Shown here: one piece after another, positions 1 through 6,541 of the stretch | Layout: every line of letters begins with the position of its first letter | Position numbering within the stretch: position 1 is the first letter of the stretch | Assembly (NCBI GenBank): GCA_947177885.1 | Contig: CAMWWF010000120.1 | Coordinates: 1 to 8,034 of the forward strand | Origin: an uncultured Lachnospiraceae bacterium | GTDB lineage: Bacteria > Bacillota_A > Clostridia > Lachnospirales > Lachnospiraceae | DNA length: 8,034 nt | Direction of reading: 5' to 3' | The notes under the pieces: generated by a model | Told to the model about the DNA's origin: nothing | What the model saw: only the letters and a program-made list of their open reading frames with translations | Database searches by the model: none | Program-made: the position numbers and the translations under genes

Positions 1-1536
1 ATCGGAATTGACGACACTGCCATTGAACTGTATTTTCAGGACGGACTGGCGGTTGTCATGGGACGATGGGCCATATTTCTGCTGAATAAAGTCTTTCCTA
101 TGGCGGAGTTTGCTCCATTTATGACGGAAATGGCAGGGGTACTGTTATTGATGCTCTCGGCAGTGCTTTTCTGTGTCCTGCTGAAGCGAATTCTGGGGGA
201 CAGGGCGGGAGTCTGGGGCTATACACTCTTTTCCTGTATCTATGTGACTTGCCCGATCACGGGAGAAGTATATATTTATTATCTGCATAACGGGATCAGT
301 ATAGGCTATTGTCTGACGGCGCTCTCCCTGCTGCTCTTCCAGTCCGCAATGGAGACAGAGGGCAGGAGGAAGTGGAGGAATCTGCTGTGGAGTGTGCTGA
401 CTGTGTGGTTAGCGGTAGGCTGTTATGAATCCTTTCTGCTGGTTTATATCCTGGTGATCCTTTTCCTGCTGTTTCTGAAGGGAATGACAGGCAGGGAGAA
501 GCTCACTTTCCGGATTGTGGCGGAATATCTGCTGGCAGGCGGGGTGGTGGCCGTGCTGTGCGCGGTGCTGCGCTCCGTGATGATACAGGCGGTGATCTGG
601 GGATTCGATCTCTCCGAATTAGTGGGATTAAAGCCTCAGAGAACGCTTATGGAAATGAGCAGTATTTTCAGCGGAAATGGCGGCAGGGAATTATTAAAGA
701 TGCTGCTCAAACGTTATTGGCTGGTATACCATGTCAATGCGCTGGTCTATTTCCCCATAACTGTCTATGAGGCCGCGGTATGCTTTTTCGGGGTGCTGTC
801 ACTCGTTCTGGCAGTGAAAAAGAAAAATATCTGGTATCCCATACTGTTTGCGGGAATGTATGTGACGCCGCTGCTGCTTACTTTGGTGGAGGCAAATGTG
901 ACCAAATACAGAAGCTGCCAGTATATGCCCTTTTTCACCGCGATGGGAGGACTGTGCGCTTATCTCCTTCTGCGCAGATGGTTCCGGAGAAGATCTGTCA
1001 GGTATGTGACGGCGGCACTGGCCGGCGCCCTGATCTTTGATCAGGCATCTTATCTCAACAGGAGCTTTTATGTGGACTACCTGAAATATGAGAATACCAG
1101 GGAAACACTGTTTGCCGTGGCAAATGAGATTCAGAGCAATTACGAAAGAAACACACCTGTTATTTTTACGGGCCACTATAATACACCCATAGCCTTACAG
1201 GAAAAATACTATATAGGTTATCACTCAAAGGAATTCGCAAGAATAGCGGCTGTTACGGATCTGGTGGATGTGCATTTAAAGGAAAAGTATTATACGGATT
1301 ATGGGTACAGCTTTGTGGGAGAGGCGGAAAATCCCTTTATCCTGTGGGCGGTCGATGCCTTTGACGGAACGAACAGGCAAATGCTGAAATTTTACGAGAT
1401 GCATGGATACAGCTTTACAGGTGTTTTCGACGAAGCGGTATTGGAGCAGGCCGGGCAGATAGGAGATACCATGCCTTCGTGGCCTGCGGAAGGATCCATA
1501 TCATTGCAGGACGGCTATGTGCTGGTGCATTTTTGA
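1..1536 (+). CDS. GtrII-like membrane glucosyltransferase, 5' end missing
   Basis: The reading frame is open from base 1, so the gene begins upstream; 511 codons are visible before the TGA at 1534. The first visible residues contain an acidic pair (Asp4-Asp5) followed by a GRW motif near residues 21-23, the pattern expected near the N-terminus of GtrII-type glucosyltransferases, in which acidic residues after the first membrane helix are thought to be catalytic. About eight or more hydrophobic segments fill roughly residues 25-350, and the last 160 residues or so are more polar and probably extracytoplasmic. Family members are polytopic GT-C-like enzymes that move a sugar, classically glucose, from a polyprenyl-phosphate carrier onto a surface polysaccharide. 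The ATG at 58 is not the start, because it would drop the acidic pair. The missing part is probably some tens of residues. The family call is firm; the sugar and acceptor are unknown. The next gene follows after 16 nt, suggesting co-transcription. Confidence 0.85.
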   Translation: MGIDDTAIELYFQDGLAVVMGRWAIFLLNKVFPMAEFAPFMTEMAGVLLLMLSAVLFCVLLKRILGDRAGVWGYTLFSCIYVTCPITGEVYIYYLHNGISIGYCLTALSLLLFQSAMETEGRRKWRNLLWSVLTVWLAVGCYESFLLVYILVILFLLFLKGMTGREKLTFRIVAEYLLAGGVVAVLCAVLRSVMIQAVIWGFDLSELVGLKPQRTLMEMSSIFSGNGGRELLKMLLKRYWLVYHVNALVYFPITVYEAAVCFFGVLSLVLAVKKKNIWYPILFAGMYVTPLLLTLVEANVTKYRSCQYMPFFTAMGGLCAYLLLRRWFRRRSVRYVTAALAGALIFDQASYLNRSFYVDYLKYENTRETLFAVANEIQSNYERNTPVIFTGHYNTPIALQEKYYIGYHSKEFARIAAVTDLVDVHLKEKYYTDYGYSFVGEAENPFILWAVDAFDGTNRQMLKFYEMHGYSFTGVFDEAVLEQAGQIGDTMPSWPAEGSISLQDGYVLVHF

Positions 1537-1552
1537 CAGGGGGTGATTTCAG

Positions 1553-1726
1553 ATGAATCGTTTTGAATATATTGTTGTGAGTATTGACGGGGACTATGCC
1601 AATCTGCGGCGCACGGACGTGGAGACGGAGGAACTGAAGCTGGTGGCGAGAGCGCTGCTTCCGCCGGAGATCACGGAAGGGACCAGGCTGCTCTATGAGT
1701 GGATGCAGTACTCCATTATGGAATGA
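1553..1726 (+). CDS. Small conserved-looking protein, 57 aa, function unknown
   Basis: A short ORF starts at ATG 1553, 16 nt after the glucosyltransferase stop, behind a strong AGGGGGTGA ribosome site (1538-1546) with suitable spacing. The 57-residue product is acidic and soluble, with no membrane segment or signal peptide. It has an N-terminal beta-strand-like stretch with an IDGDYA motif (residues 11-16), an ARALLPPE motif (32-39) and a TEGTRLLYE stretch (41-49). A GDYA element followed by an LP element and then a G-x-x-L element loosely recalls DUF3006-type small beta-barrel proteins, but this is pattern memory rather than an alignment. Codon use and the good ribosome site argue that it is a real gene. 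Being wedged between two glycosyltransferase genes suggests a role in, or at least co-expression with, envelope glycan synthesis. I assign no function. Confidence 0.72.
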   Translation: MNRFEYIVVSIDGDYANLRRTDVETEELKLVARALLPPEITEGTRLLYEWMQYSIME

Positions 1727-1833
1727 AGGTCAGAAACCGTACTTTTGAACTGCCTGCTTTGCACCATTGCACTGGCATGGATCATGCGGCTCCAAAGTCC
1801 AATTCCTGATCGGATGGAGTATTTGGAGGTAAA

Positions 1834-1854
1834 ATGGGAGAACACTTGTTATGA
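1834..1854 (+). promoter_or_regulatory. Possible 6-codon leader ORF coupled to the first GT8 gene
   Basis: The best ribosome site before the GT8 gene, GGAGG at 1825-1829, is spaced for the ATG at 1834 rather than for the GT8 ATG at 1851. From 1834 the frame reads MGEHLL and stops at TGA 1852-1854, overlapping the GT8 start as ATGA. Ribosomes ending there could re-initiate on the GT8 gene. The simpler alternative is that GGGAG at 1836-1840 is the GT8 ribosome site, with a 10-nt spacer, and the mini-ORF is accidental. Confidence 0.25.
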
Positions 1855-2660
1855 TAAATCTGCTGCTGTGTGGCAATAGAAAGGTATTTGACGGGGCGCT
1901 GACCCAGCTGATCTCCATGACGAATCGGACGAAGGAGGCGGTCCATGCCTATATCATGACAATGGATCTGCATCGGCTGAGCCCTGATTATGTCTGTATC
2001 ACAGAGGAACAGACGGCATTTCTGGAGAAAGTGATACAGGGAAAGAATCCGGAGAACAGGGTGACCAGACTGGATGTGACCGGTCTGTATGAGGAGGCTT
2101 TTCATAAATGCGCCAATGAGGGCGCTTACTGTACGCCATACACGCTGCTGCGGCTTTTGGCGGATATCACGCCGGGAATTCCGGATAAGATCCTCTATCT
2201 GGATATGGACATCATGATCGCGGGAGATATCAGGGAGCTCTACGATATTGACGTATCCGATGTGGAGTATGCGGCTGTCAAGGAGAAATATGGCTGCTGG
2301 CTGATCCGGCCGGACTATTTCAACGCGGGAATGCTGCTCCTGAACATTGCGGAGATCCGCCGTACGGGTCTGCTGGACAAAGCCAGACAGAGGATCCGTA
2401 CAAAGAAGATGCTTTTCGCCGACCAGACAGCCATTTTCAAGTCTACTACAAAGAAAAAACTTCTTCCCAGGAGATTTAATGAACAGTCCAGATTTGACAG
2501 AAAGGACACTGTGGTATGCCATTTCTGCAAGAGGCTGATGTTCAGGCCTTATCCCCATACGGAGAATTACAAGCAGTGGCAGGTGGAGGAGATCCACAGG
2601 TATCTGCACTGCCATACCTTTGATGCGGATCTGGAGGAGTATCTGAGCTTAAAACAATAA
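1851..2660 (+). CDS. Glycosyltransferase family 8 protein (first copy)
   Basis: This 269-residue cytosolic protein has the GT8 retaining GT-A layout. It opens with a nucleotide-binding strand (MINLLLCGN), carries the metal-binding DxD as Asp118-Met-Asp120 inside YLDMD, the FNAG motif at 157-160 followed by a hydrophobic strand, and an AxDQ element at 190-192. Enzymes of this family transfer glucose or galactose from a nucleotide-sugar to lipopolysaccharide, glycolipid or protein acceptors. The usual C-terminal HxxGxxKPW signature is altered: His224 is present, but the following residues are FCKRLM, and a KQW triplet comes later at 241-243. ATG 1851 is the right start, since an in-frame stop lies at 1830 and the first strand begins at once. 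It shares family but not close sequence with the second GT8 gene downstream, so the two probably act on different acceptors in one pathway. Donor and acceptor are unknown. Confidence 0.88.
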   Translation: MINLLLCGNRKVFDGALTQLISMTNRTKEAVHAYIMTMDLHRLSPDYVCITEEQTAFLEKVIQGKNPENRVTRLDVTGLYEEAFHKCANEGAYCTPYTLLRLLADITPGIPDKILYLDMDIMIAGDIRELYDIDVSDVEYAAVKEKYGCWLIRPDYFNAGMLLLNIAEIRRTGLLDKARQRIRTKKMLFADQTAIFKSTTKKKLLPRRFNEQSRFDRKDTVVCHFCKRLMFRPYPHTENYKQWQVEEIHRYLHCHTFDADLEEYLSLKQ

Positions 2661-2986
2661 GGAACTGTCACAAAATAACTTACCGATAGTCCGCAGGATT
2701 TTTCTTCCACAGTGCCACTTGACGATCAGGCGCATAGCGGGCTGTGTAACAGATTGACAAGGGGTGTCGGCGGAAGCGGTGTCTCGTCCATGGAGTGCTC
2801 TCGCAGCAGGACCGGGCGGATGCAGAGCAGGAACCTGTGTGAAGGGGATGGCGGCCTGTTATGACGGAAACAGGCGCTTCCTGAATTTCTGAATAGAAGA
2901 CAGCGCGGAAGATCACGGTGGAGCGGCAGTCCGGATGATCCGGATGAACAGCGCTCCGGTAAAGCGCAGAAATGAGGATGATTGAG
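2661..2986 (+). other. Gene-free spacer between the two GT8 genes
   Basis: About 325 nt holds no ORF with a convincing ribosome site or protein family on either strand. It contains short inverted repeats: a 7-bp stem GCCTGTT/AACAGGC with an 8-nt loop (2854-2875), a 5-bp stem GCGCT/AGCGC with a 7-nt loop just before the second GT8 gene (2951-2967), and an alternative 6-bp pairing of 2920-2925 with 2952-2957 that would exclude it. None is followed by a T run, so no intrinsic terminator is present. A perfect TTGACA at 2754-2759 lacks a matching -10. On the minus strand a frame ending ADYR-stop at about 2680, within 20 nt of GGAACTGTCAC at 2661, could be the eroded tail of a transposase, but I cannot assign it to a family. 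Confidence 0.5.
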
Positions 2987-3925
2987 ATGGCATATAATAT
3001 CAGCAGGGAGATTCCTGTCTTTTTCGCGGTGGATGACGGTTACTGTCCTTTTCTGGCAGTGGCGCTCCAGTCTCTGATCGACAATTCCTCTCCCGGGAAC
3101 AAATATCTGATCAAGGTGCTGAACACGGACATCAGTGCGGAAAATAAGAGAAAGATAGCCAAATATGAGAGAGAGAATGTGGATATTGAATTTGTGGATC
3201 TGAACTATTATATCCAGAAGGTAAAGGATAAGCTCTACACCAGGGATTATTATTCCAAGACCACATATTTCAGGCTTTTCCTGCCGAATCTGTACCCCCA
3301 GTATGATAAGGTACTGTATCTGGACAGTGATATCGTGATATTGGATGATATCGCGAACCTCTATAACATTGACATGGGAGATGATCTGGTGGCGGCGGCA
3401 CCGGATGATGTGATCCAGTTTAATGAGGTGTTTCAGACTTATGCGGAGAAGGTGGTGGGCGTGGCGGATTACCGGAGGTATTTTAATGCAGGTGTACTGC
3501 TGATGAATCTGGATCAGCTGCGGAAATTTAAGTTCCAGGAGAAATTTATCTACCTGCTGGACAGGATCCGGTTCTCTGTGGCACAGGATCAGGATTACCT
3601 GAACCGGTTGTGCAAGGGGAGGGTGAAGCTCTTTGACAGGGTGTGGAACAGGATGCCCATGCCTGATCCGAAAATAAAGACGGAGAATGTGAAGCTGATA
3701 CATTATAATCTGGCATTCAAGCCATGGCACTTCGAAGATATCCTGTACAAGGAATTTTTCTGGATGTATGCTCAGGAGACGGAGTATTTTGGTATGATTC
3801 AGGAAATACGGGAAAACTATACCAATGAGGATCGCTTTAAGGACAATCAGCAGCATGACAGACTGATCAGACTTGCAAGGAAAGAATCGGACTGTGTGGG
3901 CGACGACAGAAAGTACAGGCGCTGA
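2987..3925 (+). CDS. Glycosyltransferase family 8 protein (second copy, canonical)
   Basis: This 312-residue protein is a textbook GT8 enzyme. Counting from ATG 2987, a first strand PVFFAVDDGY lies near residues 10-19, the DxD metal site is Asp113-Ser-Asp115 in YLDSD, FNAG is at 166-169 followed by LLMNL, AQDQDYLN is at 199-206, and the closing signature IHYNLAFKPW spans 238-247. The family transfers a hexose from a nucleotide-sugar with retention of configuration and works in the cytosol. I prefer ATG 2987 because GAGG at 2974-2977 is spaced 9 nt before it; ATG 2972 and 2978 are in frame and would add five or three residues but have poorer upstream sites. The C-terminal 60 residues are charged and probably helical. 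The long spacer upstream may give this gene its own leader. The next gene starts about 60 nt downstream. Sugar and acceptor are unknown. Confidence 0.92.
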   Translation: MAYNISREIPVFFAVDDGYCPFLAVALQSLIDNSSPGNKYLIKVLNTDISAENKRKIAKYERENVDIEFVDLNYYIQKVKDKLYTRDYYSKTTYFRLFLPNLYPQYDKVLYLDSDIVILDDIANLYNIDMGDDLVAAAPDDVIQFNEVFQTYAEKVVGVADYRRYFNAGVLLMNLDQLRKFKFQEKFIYLLDRIRFSVAQDQDYLNRLCKGRVKLFDRVWNRMPMPDPKIKTENVKLIHYNLAFKPWHFEDILYKEFFWMYAQETEYFGMIQEIRENYTNEDRFKDNQQHDRLIRLARKESDCVGDDRKYRR

Positions 3926-3987
3926 GCGTTATTTTCGGCGGGAGATTCCGGAGACAGAGTACGTGATGGAGCCGCTCAGACGGCAGA

Positions 3988-4884
3988 ATGAGAGGAAATA
4001 TGAGAGGCGGAAATAGAAGAAAGCGGCAGATTCCCCCAAAGGCACCGGACAGACTGAAAGTTTTGGAGATCATCGAGCGGCTGGAGCGCGAGGGAAAGTT
4101 TGATGTGGACGCGGAGGATGATCCACCCACTATCCCTCTGCTGCCCGATATGGTGGATTATCTGAGGGTCAGACCGGACAGTATCATAAAGCGGAACACG
4201 GCGTATATCATTGCCAACAGATTTGTGGACAGAGTGATCAGGGAAAAGAAGCTGATCATCAAAAAGGTTCATGGCATGGAACACCTGAATGCATTGACTA
4301 CAGGCGCGATCCTTACCTGTAACCACTTTAATCCCTTTGACTGCTTTACCGTGGAGAGGATATTCCAGTGTTCGGAGCAATATCACAGGAAGCGTCTGTT
4401 TAAGGTGATCCGTGAGGGAAATTATACGAATTTTCCGGGATTATACGGTTACCTGTTCCGAAACTGCGATACGCTGCCTCTCAGCGGCAACAAGAAGACC
4501 ATGTATAATTTTCTCATGGCGGTGGACACGATCCTGCAGAGAGGAGATTTCATCCTGATCTATCCGGAGCAGAGTCTGTGGTGGAATTACCGTAAGCCCA
4601 AGCCTCTTAAGAACGGAGCCTTTAAATTTGCGGGTAAGAATCATGTGCCGGTACTTCCCGTATTTATCTGCATGGAGGACGGCAGCCGTATCGGTTCCGA
4701 TGGTTTTCCGGTCCAGGAATATACGGTCTTTATCAGTGAACCGATCTATCCCCGGGCAGATCTGTCTGAGAGGGCACAGGCGGCGGATATGCGCGACCGC
4801 AATTATGAAGTATGGAAAAATATATATGAGGAGTTCTATGGCATTCCGCTGGTGTATACAACGGAAGAGGCTGTGGACATGTGA
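3988..4884 (+). CDS. PlsC-like acyltransferase (first, HX4D type)
   Basis: This 298-residue protein belongs to the PlsC/LPLAT acyltransferase superfamily, which moves an acyl chain from acyl-ACP, acyl-phosphate or acyl-CoA to a hydroxyl, typically of lysophosphatidate. Catalytic motif I is NHFNPFD, with His113 and Asp118 in the usual HX4D spacing. The glycerophosphate-binding motif appears as YPEQS (192-196) in place of EGTRS, and PVLPVF at 221-226 matches motif IV. A basic N-terminus (MRGGNRRKRQ) and about 90 residues precede the core, longer than in minimal PlsC, and no strong transmembrane helix is evident. ATG 3988 and ATG 4000 are both possible starts; neither has an ideal ribosome site. 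Being directly followed by a second, dissimilar acyltransferase and preceded by glycosyltransferases suggests acylation of a glycolipid or surface glycan rather than housekeeping phosphatidate synthesis. That role is inferred. Confidence 0.85.
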   Translation: MRGNMRGGNRRKRQIPPKAPDRLKVLEIIERLEREGKFDVDAEDDPPTIPLLPDMVDYLRVRPDSIIKRNTAYIIANRFVDRVIREKKLIIKKVHGMEHLNALTTGAILTCNHFNPFDCFTVERIFQCSEQYHRKRLFKVIREGNYTNFPGLYGYLFRNCDTLPLSGNKKTMYNFLMAVDTILQRGDFILIYPEQSLWWNYRKPKPLKNGAFKFAGKNHVPVLPVFICMEDGSRIGSDGFPVQEYTVFISEPIYPRADLSERAQAADMRDRNYEVWKNIYEEFYGIPLVYTTEEAVDM

Positions 4885-5037
4885 GGGCGATCCGCCTGCC
4901 AATGTGGCGGGATGTGAATGGCATGAACGGTCACGGGTGAGGGCGTATCCGGTTTACAGGTTTGAACAGGCGGCAGGACTGCGGATGAGGAGCAGTGGAC
5001 GAAGAGGAGTCCGGGAAGGGTATGGAGAGCGGAAAAT

Positions 5038-5832
5038 ATGGGAAAACGCGGATCAGGTGAAAGAGAGGTCATCTATTACAGTGACGAGTTAAACGACGAG
5101 TTCTCCCGGGCGCAGATCACCCCCAGAGTGGTGGACCGGCATTTCCGCTATTTTCATGGCCGGCTGTGGGACATCTGTTCGCTGATCGCACAGAACATAC
5201 TCAGCATGCCCGTCAAATATCTGTATGCGAAGCTGAAATTCCGGATCCGGTTCGTGGGAAGGAAAAAGCTGAGAGCTTACAGGAAAGACGGTTATTTTAT
5301 CTATGGAAATCACACCCAGCCCTTTGCGGATACGTTCATTCCCAGCCTGGGGAATTACCCAAAGAGGAATTTCTTCATCGTGAATCCGGAAAACATTTCC
5401 ATGCCGGGGCTGGGGAAACTGGTGGAGATGCTGGGGGCGATTCCCATTCCCTGTGACATGGACGGCATGAAGAATTTTATCAGGTCCGTGGAGGATAAGG
5501 CAGAACGGAATTATTCCGTGACAATCTATCCGGAAGCCCATATCTGGCCCTACTATACCGGGATACGGCCTTTTAAGGCAGTTTCATTCCGATACCCGGT
5601 GAAGCTGGAATGCCCCGTGTTTGCGGTGACCAACACCTATCACGGGAGGGGAAGGAAAGGTGAAAAAGTGCAGATAGTCACTTACATTGACGGTCCCTTT
5701 TTTCCCGATAAGACCCTGAACCCCGGAGAGGCGCGGCAGAAGCTCCGGGATCAGGTGTATGAGTGTATGGTGGAACGCAGCAAATGCAGTGACTGTGAAC
5801 ATATTGAGTACCGCAGGAGGGAAGACACGTAG
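5038..5832 (+). CDS. PlsC-like acyltransferase (second, HX5D variant)
   Basis: A 264-residue protein related to LPLAT acyltransferases but divergent. The motif-I region reads GNHTQPFAD: five residues separate His92 from Asp98, where the canonical motif has four. The region matching motif III is YPEAH (164-168) followed by IW, and a later hydrophobic strand, CPVFAVTNTY, resembles motif IV. Residues 46-63 form one hydrophobic stretch that may be membrane-associated; the rest looks soluble. The ATG has GGAG at 5024-5027 with a 10-nt spacer and no earlier in-frame ATG or GTG before a stop. The C-terminus has a Cys pair (CSDC) of unclear meaning. About 150 nt separates it from the first acyltransferase, holding a weak GC hairpin (4891-4911) and no gene. 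It is the last gene of the envelope block, since a terminator follows at once. It may be a distinct acyltransferase lineage or an altered-activity paralogue. Confidence 0.82.
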   Translation: MGKRGSGEREVIYYSDELNDEFSRAQITPRVVDRHFRYFHGRLWDICSLIAQNILSMPVKYLYAKLKFRIRFVGRKKLRAYRKDGYFIYGNHTQPFADTFIPSLGNYPKRNFFIVNPENISMPGLGKLVEMLGAIPIPCDMDGMKNFIRSVEDKAERNYSVTIYPEAHIWPYYTGIRPFKAVSFRYPVKLECPVFAVTNTYHGRGRKGEKVQIVTYIDGPFFPDKTLNPGEARQKLRDQVYECMVERSKCSDCEHIEYRRREDT

Positions 5833-5849
5833 GAAGTCTTCCTTTTTTT
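5819..5849 (+). terminator. Rho-independent terminator overlapping the acyltransferase stop
   Basis: GGAAGAC (5820-5826) pairs with GTCTTCC (5836-5842), with a 9-nt loop and a possible extra G-T pair at 5819/5843, followed by seven T residues (5843-5849). The TAG stop codon (5830-5832) lies in the loop, so the hairpin forms inside the last codons of the gene. It separates the envelope block from the LytTR operon. Confidence 0.82.
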
Positions 5850-5947
5850 GGTGCGGATGTGATCCTTTCGAACCCGCACAGGAACTCCATACGGTCACGG
5901 ATAAAAAACCTCTTACCGCTCTTTTTTTACCTGTTGCGCCAAATCTG

Positions 5948-5977
5948 TTTACTCTTTTCGGGCTTTATGTGTATACT
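5948..5977 (+). promoter_or_regulatory. Probable promoter of the LytTR/LiaF-like operon
   Basis: TATACT (5972-5977) matches a sigma-A -10 at five of six positions; TTTACT (5948-5953) is a weaker -35 with an 18-nt spacer. It lies after the terminator and 50 nt before the LytTR start, giving a leader of about 43 nt that contains GGGGAG (6015-6020) as ribosome site. The stretch 5850-5947 has no gene; it holds a 6-bp stem GTGCGG/CCGCAC (5851-5879) of unknown meaning. Confidence 0.55.
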
Positions 5978-6027
5978 TGTTACAGAGATGAGGAACTTAT
6001 TTTGAATCGTTTCCGGGGAGAACACAT

Positions 6028-6489
6028 ATGAGGGTAAAGATCGAGATGGTAAGCGGTCTGCCGGAGGCGGAAGTGCTGATCCGCTGCGGGCAGCTGGATG
6101 AGAGCATTGTAATGCTGCAGAACTACATTATGGAACAGGGAGACAGCAGGCGATGCCTGCCCCTCAGCCGTGGGGATACGGAGTACTACGTGCCCATGGA
6201 AAAAATCTATTTCTTTGAGACAGAGGGAAAAGAGATATATGCCCATACGGCGGAGCAGTTCTTTGAATGCCGCTATAAGCTGTATGAGCTGGAAGAGCTT
6301 CTGCCAGGCGGATTTATGAGAATATCCAAGTCTACGATAGCGAATCTGGATTACATTTACTCTATTACCAGAAATCTGACGGCCTCCAGTGTGGCGGAGT
6401 TTCAGGGGAGCAACAAGAGCGTCATGGTGTCAAGAAGCTATTACAAGGCGGTGCTGGAGCGGCTGCGGGAGAGGCGGCTGAGAGTATGA
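6028..6489 (+). CDS. LytTR-domain transcriptional regulator without receiver domain
   Basis: This 153-residue protein has a short N-terminal region (1-40) and a LytTR DNA-binding domain from about residue 45 to the end. Diagnostic features are the KIYFFETEGKEIYAHT strand pair, the KLYELEELLP helix, FMRISKSTIANLDYIYSI, and a final VSRSYYKAV segment. LytTR domains bind direct-repeat DNA through a beta fold and usually sit behind a response-regulator receiver; here there is none, so no phosphorelay input is expected on this chain. Many Firmicute regulators of this short form are encoded with a small membrane protein that sets their activity, and here the next gene encodes one. ATG 6028 has GGGGAG at 6015-6020 with a 7-nt spacer. 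It probably controls its own operon and perhaps envelope-stress genes; that is inferred from family and context. Confidence 0.92.
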   Translation: MRVKIEMVSGLPEAEVLIRCGQLDESIVMLQNYIMEQGDSRRCLPLSRGDTEYYVPMEKIYFFETEGKEIYAHTAEQFFECRYKLYELEELLPGGFMRISKSTIANLDYIYSITRNLTASSVAEFQGSNKSVMVSRSYYKAVLERLRERRLRV

Positions 6490-6541
6490 GACGGAAGAGG
6501 GAGTTGGTAAAGGCTTACAGGAGCAGGAAGGAGATATAATT

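Noticed and set aside
58..60. ATG 58 as start of the glucosyltransferase
   Set aside because: The frame is open to base 1 and the upstream residues carry the family's acidic pair, so the gene begins before the window.
1782..2615. Minus-strand ORF (277 codons) opposite the first GT8 gene
   Set aside because: Same reason: it shadows a gene with clear GT8 motifs.
2754..2759. Perfect TTGACA as promoter of the second GT8 gene
   Set aside because: No TATAAT-like hexamer at 16-18 nt; the sequence there is GC-rich (CGGTGT).
2726..3856. Long minus-strand ORF (376 codons) opposite the second GT8 gene
   Set aside because: It is the mirror of a well-supported GT8 coding frame, has low-complexity His/Ile-rich composition, no family resemblance and no ribosome site.
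4891..4911. GC hairpin after the first acyltransferase as a terminator
   Set aside because: Only a 6-bp stem with a 9-nt loop and no T tract follows.
5921..5928. T run before the LytTR gene as a second terminator
   Set aside because: The preceding bases form only a 4-bp stem with a 19-nt loop, too weak.
5931..5983. Repeated TGTT elements (5932, 5946, 5978) as LytTR binding sites
   Set aside because: The spacings of 14 and 32 nt do not fit the roughly 21-nt direct-repeat spacing expected for LytTR dimers.
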